A stretch of 64,000 nt of DNA from NCBI GenBank assembly GCA_033064195.1, contig JARBJD010000372.1, positions 1 through 64,000 of the forward strand, read 5' to 3'. Source of the stretch: Blattamonas nauphoetae. Lineage: Eukaryota > Preaxostyla > Oxymonadida. Positions 12,164 through 23,239 of this stretch are shown piece by piece. Below the pieces are notes generated by a model. That model was given only the letters and a program-made list of their open reading frames with translations. It did not search any database and was not told where the DNA came from. The position numbers and the translations under genes were made by a program. How positions within the stretch are numbered: the stretch's first letter is position 1; the number at the start of each line of letters is the position of its first letter.

Positions 12164-12222
12164 TGATGAACTTTAGTTGAAACTGCTGATGAACTATAGA
12201 CAGTCCCCCAATTTCATCGATC
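12164..12222 (-). repeat. Right arm of the same inverted repeat
   Basis: It carries TGATGAACT(T/A)TAG twice, followed by CAGTCCC, mirroring the arm at 10839-10893. Confidence 0.6.
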
Positions 12223-12499
12223 TCCTCTGCAATTCTGAGCGATAACTTCAGGAAATGCACGCCCAGCGAGTCGATCTTGCTTATGGAGTTCACACGGAAG
12301 AACAGCAGAATCGACTCAAAGCCTGCTTTGTACAAGCTGCGTGGGACGAGGTGGAATGTGTAGAAGTGATGAATAGTGGCGGTGCACGTCTGCGAATTGT
12401 GGAAAGGAGGAGATGGGGATCGGCCTGTTTGGTTCGTGTTGTGTGAAGTGTGGGAGGAGAAGTGGCTCCACTCGGAGTCTGTCCGACTCGCACTAAAGA

Positions 12500-15130
12500 A
12501 TCGACGCAAAGGATGGAGTGGCGAAGATGGTCGAGATGGTGAGACTTATTGTGAAGAGACGAGTGATGCGAAGTGGGATGTTTCGAGCGTTGAGGTGGAA
12601 TGAGGTTTCTGTGATGTTCTCTCATTCTCTCTCCTTTGCTCAGAATCGAGTCATGATAATTAAAAGGTGACATGAAACGTGAAATCCATTCTCCCAATCT
12701 CAGCGCTCCCTCCATTCTTCTCACAGCGTGTTGTTCATCCCACTCTCCTTTCTCACATGGACAACGTACTCCACAATACTGTCTCGTCGTCCACTGTCCT
12801 TCGTCGTCAGCCATCCTTCCATCGCATCTTCATGTCCTGCTTCTCGTCGTCTAACCACTCGAGCCTTCCATCTCTCCATCTCCTTCCTTCGCATCATCTC
12901 GTCATCTTCTCTGATCCTCCACAGTCGCTCCCCCAAACGATGCCCTTTCATCTTCTCCACCAGCCACCACACTTCCCACTCCTCTCTTCCTGTCTCCACA
13001 ATCAAACCGTCTTTGAACAGCCCTCTCTCCAGAAACATCGTCTGGCCCAAAAGAGAAGGGATTTGGCGTGACAGATTCTGGTGGTATGTGTCAACTTCCG
13101 GAATCAACACTTCTCGCTGAAGAACGAACGAAAGATATTGCTTGGCTGGCTTCAACACTCGTTCAAACTGAAGCATTTGGATTCTCTTCTCCTCTTCGTT
13201 GTTTCGAGTGATGTACCATGATTCCTTTAACAGATTGTTGATAATCCAGACGAGAGATGAATGGAACTCACCGTTTGTTGTTGGAACGGCCATCGGCTTC
13301 GACGAGTCGATCAATCGTTCAGCCAGATTCTCGTCCAGCATGGCTGGGATCAGACGAGTGAATTTGGCACTGATGTCGATGAGCATTGCGAGATGAGAGG
13401 AGCGGGTTGGCGGTGAGAAGCGACATGTTCGCACCAAAAGCGAGCACAGCTGAGGAACATCGGAGAAGGTCCATTCCTCGATGGGAGAGAGTAATCTTTT
13501 TGGGTTGTTGAGACCGAATGTTATGCTGTCCCACGAACGGTCGATGATATTACGCAGCAGGTCAGTTCGGGCAGAAGGTGGGGAAGTCGATTCGGTTTTC
13601 GGGTGTTCAAGCAGATCGAGGCAGGCATTGATGGTCGATTTGAGAAGAGAAACAAAGCCGCTGCTGACCAGAATCTGGACAAGATGAGAAGAGACAGAGG
13701 CAGACATCGTCAAAGATGGAGTTCTTCTTTCTGAGGATGGTGTCGAGGAGAGCGAGTCCATCAGAAAGAGTCACCAAAACAGCATTTCCGTCGAGAAGTT
13801 GGGAGTCGGCGGGAAGTGTGGCGGAGAGAGTAGAGATCGTGGGATCGTCAGGCGAGCATTCGGTCGAGAGTGACTTCATTTCTGAAACATGTATTGCAAG
13901 TCGTCCACACAGCCGTCCAACGAACGACTCGAACTTCGACGAACTGTCAGCCGAAGTAGAATGCACGCTGTATCTGTCGACGTAGGGACGAGTCCAAACA
14001 CCAGTCTTTAATCGGATGTTAAGGGCTTTGAGAACCAACGACAACACTTCGAGATGCGGAGAGAAGCACAGCCACAGGATAAACGTCAAATACGAAAAGT
14101 TGGTCTTGGTTCTCTCGAAATCATCGAGAAACGCCACAAATTGAGCTTTGTGGTGGGCGAGGAAGGCAGAAGACGATTCAAGTGTCGAAGTCAACATCAA
14201 CAGACAATCTCTAATCTGGAACGAGAACAATGACAAGATTATTGGGAACATACTTCGGTGCCCGCCCAATCGTCGTTCTTTGTCAACATCACACACTTCA
14301 GAAGGAAGCTGGGAATCGATGATTCACAGATTCGAACACATTCTCTTGATGATGATTTCCCTGATTGAAGTCATCAGGAAAGGAGTCGAGATGAACACGA
14401 AATATCAACAAACCAATCAGAGACAACAATTTCGAGAGAGAAACCTGAGAAATCATGACAAAACAACAAACACACGGGAACATCATACGGTTGGGTCTTT
14501 GAACAATATTCCTCAAGTGGCTTGATGTACTCCACATCACGTATTGTCGAGAGGGCCCAGTCAGTTTCTGTCAAAGTCAACAACAACAAGGAAGGAAATC
14601 AAGTCGAAACAAACCAGCCACAAGATCGAGGAGAGTATTCAGCATCACTGATCGGAGATGTTCGGAATCTCCGTAGAGATTGCTTAGATGCATATCGAGA
14701 AAAATCTGGAAACATTAGAGAGTGAGATCGAGACATAGGCAACAAACTGCACGTCTCGCTTTCGCGCTGACAATTTCAGGAATCGTGGCATTCGTGTCGA
14801 CCAGCATGGGATGTCAGAAGGACAAATAGTTGGGCAGTTGTTCGTGATAACAGGAATAAGTCTAAATGACCGATTTGTGAATCGGATAAGTTGTCTTATG
14901 GTTTGATCGGCATCGCGACTTCTGAGACCTTCTCTGGCTCCTTCAGCCACTTCAGTCTTTTCATTTTCCTTTCCATCAAATTGTCCTTCTCGAACTTGTG
15001 CTGGTTTTTGTCTTTATCGCTGTCACTTCAGTTGAAACGCGAACACGATCATTCGGCTGCCTTCCACTCACTCATGATCTCCGTGGTCAATGATTGGACT
15101 TTGAGTCACACTCTCACATCCCGAGCATGG
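12500..15130. repeat. Tandem duplication, copy A
   Basis: This segment aligns with about 15490-18134. Across the coding part the offset is exactly 3,000 bp from about 12.6 to 14.57 kb with no indels, then 3,004 bp. Long blocks are identical or nearly so, for example about 12621-12920 and 13286-13466, while blocks between them differ at many positions. The spacer 12223-12500 shows nothing else clear. Confidence 0.85.
12721..14705 (-). CDS. Alpha-solenoid-like protein, tandem copy A (5' exon unresolved)
   Basis: Six exons can be read in consistent phase, separated by introns at 13675-13705, 14216-14253, 14361-14398, 14445-14481 and 14568-14614 (31, 38, 38, 37 and 47 bp). They encode about 597 residues ending in a stop at 12721. 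The protein is almost all helix, with motifs such as LLxLTSTLESSSAFLAHH, FVGRLCGRLAIHVSEMKSL and SRLIPAMLDENLAERL-like repeats, which suggests an ARM/HEAT-type solenoid. The C-terminal 90 residues are highly charged with Trp-rich repeats (EEWEVWWLVEK). The style matches a large uncharacterised family I associate with oxymonads. The start lies upstream, possibly within 14.75-15.08 kb, where a conserved charged frame occurs in both copies. Function is unknown. Confidence 0.65.
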
Positions 15131-15489
15131 ATCATTTTGGAAACACTGACACCTGTTTGAAAGGAGAATTCACGCTTGGACAGATCCACTCCTTACTCGT
15201 GGAACTTGGATTGCATATGGGACGTGAGTTAGACGATTGTGGTGGATGGGACAGCTCTCGCTTTGTGGCTGTTCTGTGGCTGTTGGGACGAGACGTGGAA
15301 GAGAGGAGAGGAGACGAGGAAGACGACTGAGCCGAATTGGAGCCGGCGGGAGATTGACGATGATGGAACAGAACTCTGATTCGCAACCTTCTTTTTTCCT
15401 TCCCCTTTCAGGGACGTTGTGGACGCATAATCCGACTGGATACAACCACCCGCCATAATCACACACGTCGAATACTCGAACGCAACAAT

Positions 15490-18134
15490 GGAGGAGTGGT
15501 GAAGATGGTTGAGATGGTGAGACGAAATTGGACGAGACGATTGATGCAAAGTGGGATGTTTCGAGCGTTGAGGTGGAATGAGGTTTCTGTGACGTGTTCA
15601 TTCTCGTCTCGACGTGAACTTTTATTCTCTCTCCTTTGCTCAGAATCGAGTCATGATAATTAAAAGGTGACATGAAACGTGAAATCCATTCTCCCAATCT
15701 CAGCGCTCCCTCCATTCTTCTCACAGCGTGTTGTTCATCCCACTCTCCTTTCTCACATGGACAACGTACTCCACAATACTGTCTCGTCGTCCACTGTCCT
15801 TCGTCGTCAGCCATCCTTCCATCGCATCTTCATGTCCTGCTTCTCGTCGTCTAACCACTCGAGCCTTCCATCTCTCCATCTCCTTCCTTCGCATCATCTC
15901 GTCATCTTCTCTGATCCTCCGCAGTCTCTCTCCCAAATCTCTCTCGTCTGTCGTCTCCACCAACCACCACACTTCCCACTTATCTCTTCCTGTCTCCACA
16001 ATCAAACCATTTTCGAACAGATCTCTCTCCAGCAACATCGTCTGGTCCAACAGAAAAGTGATTCGGCTAGGCAGATTCTGGTTGCTTGCGTAAAATTTCG
16101 GAATGAACTCCTCTCGCTGAAGAACGAACGAAAGATATTGCTTGGCTGGCTTCAACACTCGTTCAAACTGATGCATTCGGATGCTCTTTTGCTGTTCTTT
16201 GTATTGAGTGATGGCTTTTGGATCCCACACCAGAGTGTGGATGATCCAGACGAGATATACATGGAACTCACTGTTTGTTGTTGGAACTGCCATCGGCTTC
16301 GACGAGTCGATCAATCGTTCAGCCAGATTCTCGTCCAGCATGGCTGGGATCAGACGAGTGAATTTGGCACTGATGTCGATGAGCATTGCGAGATGAGAGG
16401 AGCGGGTTGGCGGTGAGAAGCGACATGTTCGCACCAAAAGCGAGCACAGCTGCGGAACATCGGAGAAAGTCGATTCGACGACTGGATGGAGTGGCCTATG
16501 AATGTTGGGGAGACTGCCGGCAGCACAGTACCACGAAGTATCAATGATTGTGATCAGCAGGTCAGTTCGTTCTGCAGCCGTAGGAGTCGATTCAGTTTTC
16601 GGGTGTTCAAGCAGATCGAGGCAGGCAATGATGGTCGATTTGAGAAGAGGAACAAAGCCGCTGCTGACCAGAATCTGAAAAAGGTGAGGAGAGACAGAGG
16701 CAGACATTGTGAAAGGTGGAGTCCTGTTTTACGAGAAAGGTGCTGAGGAGAGCGAGTCCATCAGAAAGAGTCACCAAAACAGCATTTCCGTCGAGAAGTT
16801 GGGAGTCGGCGGGAAGTGCGGCGGAGAGAGCAGAGATCGTGGGATCGTCAGGCGAGCTGTCGGTCGAGAGGGACTTCATTTCTGAAACATGTTTTGCAAG
16901 TCTTCCACACAGAAGTTCAACGAACGGCACGAGCTTCGACGAACTGTCAGTCGAATCAGAAGGCACGTCTAGTTTGTAGACGAAGGGACGAGTCCGAACA
17001 CCAGTCTTGCATCGGATGTTAAGGGCTTTGAGAACCATCGACGACATTTCGAGATTCGGAGAGAAGCACAGACGCGGGAGAAACGTCGAATGCCGAATAA
17101 CTGACTTTTTACTCTCGAAACCATCGAGAAACGCCACAAATTGAGTTTTGTGGTGGGCGAGGAAGGCAGAAGACGATTCAAGCGTCGTAGTCAACGTCAA
17201 CAGACACTCACCAATCTGGAACGAGAACAATCGAAATATCATTGAAAGCAAACTTCAGAGCTCATAACCTTGTTCTTTGTCAACATCATCATACACTTCA
17301 GAAGGAAGCTGGGAATCGATGATTCACAGATTCGAACACATTCTCCGGATGATGATTTCCCTGATCGGAGTCATCAGGAAAAGAGTCGAGATGAACACGA
17401 AATATCAACAAACCAATCAGAGACAACAGTGTCAGCAGAGAAACCTGAGAAATCATGACAAAACAACAAACACACTGGAACATCACACGGTCGGATCTTT
17501 GAACAATATTTCTCAAGTGGCTTGATGTACTCCACATCACATATTGTCGAGGGGGCCCATTCAGTTTCTGTCAAAGTCAACAACAACATCGAAGGAAGGA
17601 AATCAAGTTGAGACAAACCAGCCAAAAGAACGAGGAGAGCATTCAACATCACTGATCCGAGATGTTCGGAATCACCGAAGGTCATGCTTATGCACTCTTC
17701 TAGATAAATCTGGAAACATTAGAGAGTGATGTCGAGACAAAGACAACAAACTTTTTGTTTCGCTTTCGCGCTGTCAATTTCAGGAATCGTGGAATTCGTG
17801 TCGACCAGCATGGGATGTCAGAAGGACAAATAGTTGGGCAGGTGTTCGTGATAATAGGAATAAGTCTGAACGACCGATTTGTGAATCGGAGGAGTTGTCT
17901 TATGGTTTGATCGGCATCGTGTCTTCTGAGACCTTCTCTGGCTCCTTCAGCCACTTCAGTCTTTTCATTTTCCTTTCCATCAAATTGTCCTTCTCGAACT
18001 TGTGCTGGTTTTTGTCTTTATCGCTCTCCCTTCGGTTGACACGCGAACTCGATCTTTCGGCTGCCTTCCGCTCACTCATGATCTCCGTGGTCAATGATTG
18101 GACGTTGGGTCACACTCTCACATCCCGAGCATGG
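15490..18134. repeat. Tandem duplication, copy B
   Basis: This is the partner of copy A. The two gene copies run in the same direction. About 0.36 kb of weakly related or unique DNA (15131-15490) lies between the units and shows no gene. Confidence 0.85.
15721..17709 (-). CDS. Alpha-solenoid-like protein, tandem copy B (5' exon unresolved)
   Basis: This is the paralogue of copy A with the same exon layout. The C-terminal exon begins just below 16.68 kb, and its upstream partner exon runs to about 17.22 kb. Both frames are open throughout, so neither copy shows a break. Differences are concentrated in the middle of the C-terminal exon and in the segment before the first long intron, while flanking blocks are identical. 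That mosaic pattern is typical of gene conversion between neighbours. A conserved charged frame upstream (17900-18094, starting MTTEIMSERKAAERSS) may hold the first exon. Function is unknown. Confidence 0.65.
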
Positions 18135-18609
18135 ATTCTTCTGTGTGACAAGAGGTGTCTTGGGTTTGACCAGCTCCACTCCGATGGTCCAAACACGTTA
18201 TAAACACGACCCAGTTCAAGGAGAGTTTGCAGCAATGCGAAAATACGAAAGAAAACACGAATACAGTACCGAAGGGACTGATGACGAAGAAGAGAAAAGT
18301 CGCAGACGCAGGCATCGTCACATATCCAGTTATTTGAAGGGGGTGCTAAAGTTCCCTCATGCCTGGATTTCGAAACGAGGAGTTGAATGACGATTCACAA
18401 TCTTTTTTCAAAATAATCGATCTTAGGAGAGAATCACCCATCGTGGGTTGACCTTCGGGATTTCACCTTTATAATCCGATCAATTGTTATTGTTCCGACA
18501 TCATTGGTACTGTAAGAATGTGAAGACAATGAATATGACGAAATGAGAACCGGACAAGAAGGAGCGAGGGAGTGAATCGAGAATGAAGTCAAAAAAAGAA
18601 ACGGAAGCC
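18135..18609. other. Spacer between the duplication and Arp3
   Basis: No gene is supported here. A plus-strand frame with an RRRRHRH run (18094-18390) partly overlaps the duplication edge and is probably chance. Confidence 0.4.
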
Positions 18610-20112
18610 CTACACAAGGGATGAGAATGTGGCTGATGTTCGGCAAATAGCAGGCCCATATTCATCGTACTGTGCTTTTGTTTTGCAGAGAGTGGGGAAG
18701 GTCTCACTACTCGCAATCATCGATCCACCGAAGAAGACAGCAAAGCGCTGGTATTTTGTGCCAATAACCTTCACATCAATCGGAGTGGGTTTGGCACCAG
18801 TTCTTTTCTCAGCAGAATCTAATCTTTCATTCACAAGCTTCTGGATTTCCTTCTGCATTCTTTTGTCGAAGTGCTTAAACATTGTTGAGCCACCAGACAG
18901 GCAAATATTGCCATAAAGGGGACGACGGCAATCAATTGGACTTTGTTGAATGGCTTGGTCGACAAGCATGGGGACAGGCACTGTGTAATCAGCTGAGAGG
19001 ATGTTGGGATTGAAGAAGACTTCTGGGGCGAGGAAGCGTTCATATCCAACACCGACAGAGAAGGGCTATATAAGAAAAAAAGGGGATAACCAAAAAATAT
19101 AATTTGACCTTCTTTGTGACACGGTTAATGCCTTCGAATGTTTTGAAGAACTCGTCTGGCTTTTGATCATAGAGGTTGTATTCTTTCACAATGTCACTTG
19201 TAACATAGCAGTTTTGTTCCTATTTGGCAAATAATGGAGAAAGAGCGACCGACCTTGATCGTTCGAGCGATGGTGAGCATTTCGTCTTGAGGGATGGTTT
19301 CACCTCTTTCACGAAGGTTATCGAGAATGAATTTGGTGAGATCTCCTCCGGCAATTGGGATATGTTTGATGGCAGAGGGGATGACCGATCCATCGGACTG
19401 GAAAGATAGGATAGAATGTGGCATACCACAGGGATGATGTGAGTGACACCATCACCAGAATCGATAACGGTTCCTGTAAGTGTTTTGTTTGTTTGTGATT
19501 TGGAGATCCAAGTCGAGCACATTGCAAGGACAGCTTGGACAGCGATATACATGCTGGGAACGTTGAATGTCTCGAACATGACTTCAGCGAGGTATTCTCT
19601 GTTTTCTGGTGTGTTCAATGGTGGTTCAGTCTAGAATTGAAATAGAAGGGAAAATACAGTGCACAAGAATACATGAAGATCACAGAAAATTGAGAGGGAG
19701 ATTCTGGAATCAAATGCGTAATGACATCATGAAAAATGAATAAAATCTCATAATTCTTCCGATATCTTGTTGAGGAAAAACATACGAGGATGACAGGATG
19801 TTCCTCGGGGTTGATTCGAAGATATCTGTAATAGCATTGCTCGTAGAATTTTTCCATTTTATCCCAATCAGCAACAATTGCATGATCCATAAAACGTGTT
19901 GGCGGATATGCCTTTTGATTTTCGAAGGCTTCATCACCAATTAGGAAATCAAGTTCGTCGAGTCCTTGTTTCTTTGTGATTGATGAACTTGTAAGAGTTT
20001 TGTCGCGCTCTCCAAGCATGGTTGGAATGATATATTGTGGTGAGGTGTTGGTGGACAACCCCATCTTTGTGTACCCAGTACCAACATCAATGATTGCGGC
20101 AGGATTCGACAT
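18610..20112 (-). CDS. ARP3: Actin-related protein 3 (Arp3)
   Basis: Five exons (19786-20112, 19427-19630, 19254-19397, 19109-19219, 18610-19065) give 413 residues, close to the 418 of animal Arp3. Introns are 155, 29, 34 and 43 bp. The N-terminal actin phosphate loop reads [10 protein letters not shown] and the second ATP loop reads [10 protein letters not shown]. The Arp3-specific segment [19 protein letters not shown] opens exon 2, KHIPIAGGD follows, and the end GPAICRTS parallels the Arp3 C-terminus. With Arp2 it forms the branching nucleator of the Arp2/3 complex at the cell cortex. The stop is TAG exactly where the family ends, which supports a standard code. Confidence 0.95.
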
Positions 20113-20322
20113 GAGATCTGATCAAACCTTTTTCTTTCAATCGATCTCTTCGACACTGTGAATTTCGATTAATGGCAAACATAAATGCAGAATTTGATTT
20201 ATCAGTGATTTTAAGTGAAACTGAAAGAAAACCCAACGAGCCCGAATCTCAATTTTCGATTTCCAGTCGCAAGGAAATTGAAGGTGAGGTGATGGAAATA
20301 AAACAACCCAAAGATAGTACAA

Positions 20323-21670
20323 CTAGGAAGGAACCTTTCCTTTCTTTGTGAATGTGTCCATAGGAGCGGACGCAATGGCAGAATCCTCCACTGGGATCGT
20401 TTCACGTTTTTTCTTTTCAATAGCCGCTTGTTTCGCCTGGTTCTTGGCTGGGAGCATCAGACGGAATGATTGAGGGCAAGGGATGGTGACAGTGAAAATA
20501 GAACCCACTCCAATGCCCGACTGCACTTTAAATTCGCCGCCGAATTGTCGAGTGAAGAAGTAGGCTTTTGTCAGCCCAAATCCTCCTCCCAGTGTGCGTC
20601 GATTTGCAGCATTAGAACCTCGAACACCAAAATCGACAATATGTTCCAGTTCATCTTCCATTATACCGATGCCATTGTCCTTGATCCGCACAACGAGATT
20701 CTGACCATCGTTGATCATATCAGCCCAAATAGTGGCGCCGGGGAGTGAATATTTTCTCGCATTCATGATGAGATCACGCATAACATCTTGGAAAACAGGG
20801 GGAAGGTGGACAGAGCCCTCCTGTACGCCCTTAAATGTCATGATGATCGCCATCTCACCCGGCTTATCACGAGCGTCTTCCGAAAAAACAATTCCACTGA
20901 TAGCTTGTGTACCTCGGGCAACAGCAAGGAGAACAGATTCCATGTTCTTTCGGAGGGTCTCCGTTTTGTACATGACCCATGCGTTTCCTGGAAGGGCGAG
21001 ACGTTGCATCATTTCCTTTGTCCTGATTTCCACAATCGGTAAAAGTTGGGTCTCAATCCAGTGAATATCTTTCCAGAATCCTTTTGAGATTTTTCGAAGT
21101 TCCTTTCGGTCTTTGTTTTTGTGCTCGAACTCCGTGTATATTTGTTTGGCTTGTTCAAGCTCACGAACAATTGTACCTTTCAATTGGGGTAGTTTATGAA
21201 GCAGCTGGATTGTGTTCTATAGAAGGTAATGAATAGAGGAGCATGGATACATCCAGAGATGTGAGTGACTTCCCGATTTCCGTAACAAAATTCAGGGTGG
21301 CAGCAAAAACTAGAAAACGTGTTAAAAAGAAGATGATACTACTGGAGTCGACATCATTGACGACAACACGACATTTTCCGATTGCATCTTTGAGAAAGAG
21401 AGGAGAAATGTAAGAACAAATTCCTGCGAAACAAACCGATAACAACTGTCAACAGATTGGAAAAACTACGAAAAAGAATTGTATTTGGAGAGGAAGAGAA
21501 ATTTACATGAATAAGAAGCCGAACCTATGAAAAATAAGTCTCGTCTTATCATCAGTATTTAAAGTGAGTTCATGGTCGAGAATGACAGTTTTCATGGAAT
21601 CCTCGTCAGCTGTTCCGACTTCTCCATCTTCAATATCGAGTACATCGTCGTCAAAGTTCTCGCCTTCCAT
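20323..21670 (-). CDS. Histidine-kinase-like ATPase domain protein
   Basis: The last exon (20323-21216) encodes a GHKL ATPase fold. It has an N-box like VMRDLIMNARKYS, a G1 box DNGIGI and a glycine-rich G2 box TLGGGFGLTKAYF, followed by IFTVTIPCP. Upstream exons 21251-21309 and 21343-21445 join in phase across 34- and 33-bp introns and encode a helical stretch with VTEIGKSLTSLD. The acidic N-terminus starts with MEGENFDDD at 21670, but the splice pattern between 21446 and about 21600 is unresolved. No receiver domain or transmembrane sensor is seen. It could be a sensor histidine kinase relic or a protein kinase of the PDK/BCKDK fold. The role is unproven. Confidence 0.7.
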
Positions 21671-21861
21671 GGTTCGTTTCTGAACCCATAAACCAGAAAA
21701 AATAAAATCAAAACTCACTAAAAAACAAGACGGCGATCTCACCATCTCTGGTACTTCAATAGGATTCTTTAAGTGAATAATCCTGATTATTGTCAATTGC
21801 TTGACGGATCCGACCCCTCGTTCGCTCCTGAACCCGATTTAGTTTTTGCTCGGAGGTCTCA

Positions 21862-22941
21862 ATGAGTTGGTTGTTCAAGTCAAAACCGAACCCATCCCCG
21901 GAGAAGATTGCAAACCAAAAATGGGAGAATTACGGACGTTGCCTCATCACTGAACAAAAAAGGCCAAACGCCGTGTATGAAAGCCATAATCAATCACCAT
22001 CTCTTCCACTATCTTTTTCTCCTGTCCTATCTCCACAGAATGAGGCTCTTTTGTTTCCCATACGCCGGAGCAAGTGCCTCAGTTTTTCTCAACGGTTGGT
22101 CAAAAACTCTCCCTCCGCAGATAGAGGTAAGCTCAGAACCATCGATTCTTGTCTCCTTATATCATATCTTCATATTTTTCTTTTATTGTGCTCATCCTCT
22201 CCATATTTTCGAAGTACATTTCTATCCAACTCCCAGCTCGCTCAACACGTATTGATGACCCCGTCAGTACAGACATGCGTACTCTTGCGAAAGAAATCGT
22301 TAAAGAAATGGCGCCTCTTGTCGCTCAAGACGGCACACCGTTCGCCATTTACGCTCACTCCCTCGGCACACTCGTTGCTTGGGAAGTGGCCCACGAACTA
22401 AAACGGATGAAGCTCGCCATGCCGAAATATCTCCTTTTTTCAGGTCGGGGGGCACCTGCCACCCAACAGCCATTCAATGATCGGATCGACTTCAAGCTTC
22501 CTGACAAGGAATTTGCTCAAGTCTGCATTTCGCAGTTTGGGCCATCACCGGGTTTGGTCGACAAGCAGATGTGGCCCCTCACTCTCCCGCCCTTAAGAAA
22601 TGATATTGAGGTTTGATTCATGTTTAATTCACGATGTCCTCGATCATTCATATTCGCTACAGTTGTTCTATTCTTACACCAAACCACGAATGCGCGCTTT
22701 ACGTGTCCCCATCTGTGTCTGGGGGGCTGATGGTGATCCAATCAGTGTTTCATCGCAGATTGAGACATGGGAAACATTCACCACCCAGGCCTTCACCACC
22801 CGATCGCTCCCACTGGCCTCACATCAATTTTCATCCCATCCCACATTTCTAAAGTCTCTTACTGAATACTTGACTGCCCTTATTGTTCAGTGTCGCAAGG
22901 AGCGACTTGAAAGAGATGCGGATTTGGAGTTCACAACCTGA
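21862..22941 (+). CDS. Type II thioesterase-like alpha/beta hydrolase
   Basis: Four exons (21862-21974, 22039-22126, 22215-22610, 22663-22941), with introns of 64, 88 and 52 bp, give 291 residues. The core reads LFCFPYAGASASVF at the start of the fold, IQLPARSTR, a nucleophile elbow AHSLGTL with Ser116, an acid WGADGDP with Asp224, and a candidate His253 in LASHQFS. The first glycine of the usual GxSxG is Ala114. This matches the type II thioesterases that release or edit acyl chains on PKS, NRPS or FAS carrier proteins. No synthase lies nearby. The gene is divergent from the histidine-kinase-like gene, with 191 bp between their start codons. A bacterial origin is possible, but the introns show it is fully naturalised. 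Confidence 0.8.
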
Positions 22942-23239
22942 AAGAAAACGAACGAGAACCCACAAACAATTCCATTTTTATTTCCATGAGCCATTCGTAG
23001 CCTTTTCACTTCATCGGAATCTTGTGTTGGGAGGGAAAACACGTGACTTATTTTTGAGAGCTTCGTTTCACTCCCCGATTTCAATTTCGGTTCACCATTT
23101 ATGAAAGCACACTATGGGACAAAGAATTCGATGCTATTTCGTTTGGTGAATTGAATGGCAAAGGGGTCAATGAATAGAATGTCAAAAGTGGGAAGATGAT
23201 GAGATTGTCAGCATGCCCGCTTCCAAAAGAGAAGTAATG

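Noticed and set aside
12290-12814. Minus-strand ORF starting MADDEGQWTTRQ, repeated at 15170-15814
   Set aside because: It overlaps the 3' end of each duplicated gene in another frame. Identity between copies reflects the duplication, not a second gene.
15679-16416. 245-aa plus-strand ORF
   Set aside because: It is antisense to copy B and its counterpart in copy A is much shorter, so it is chance.
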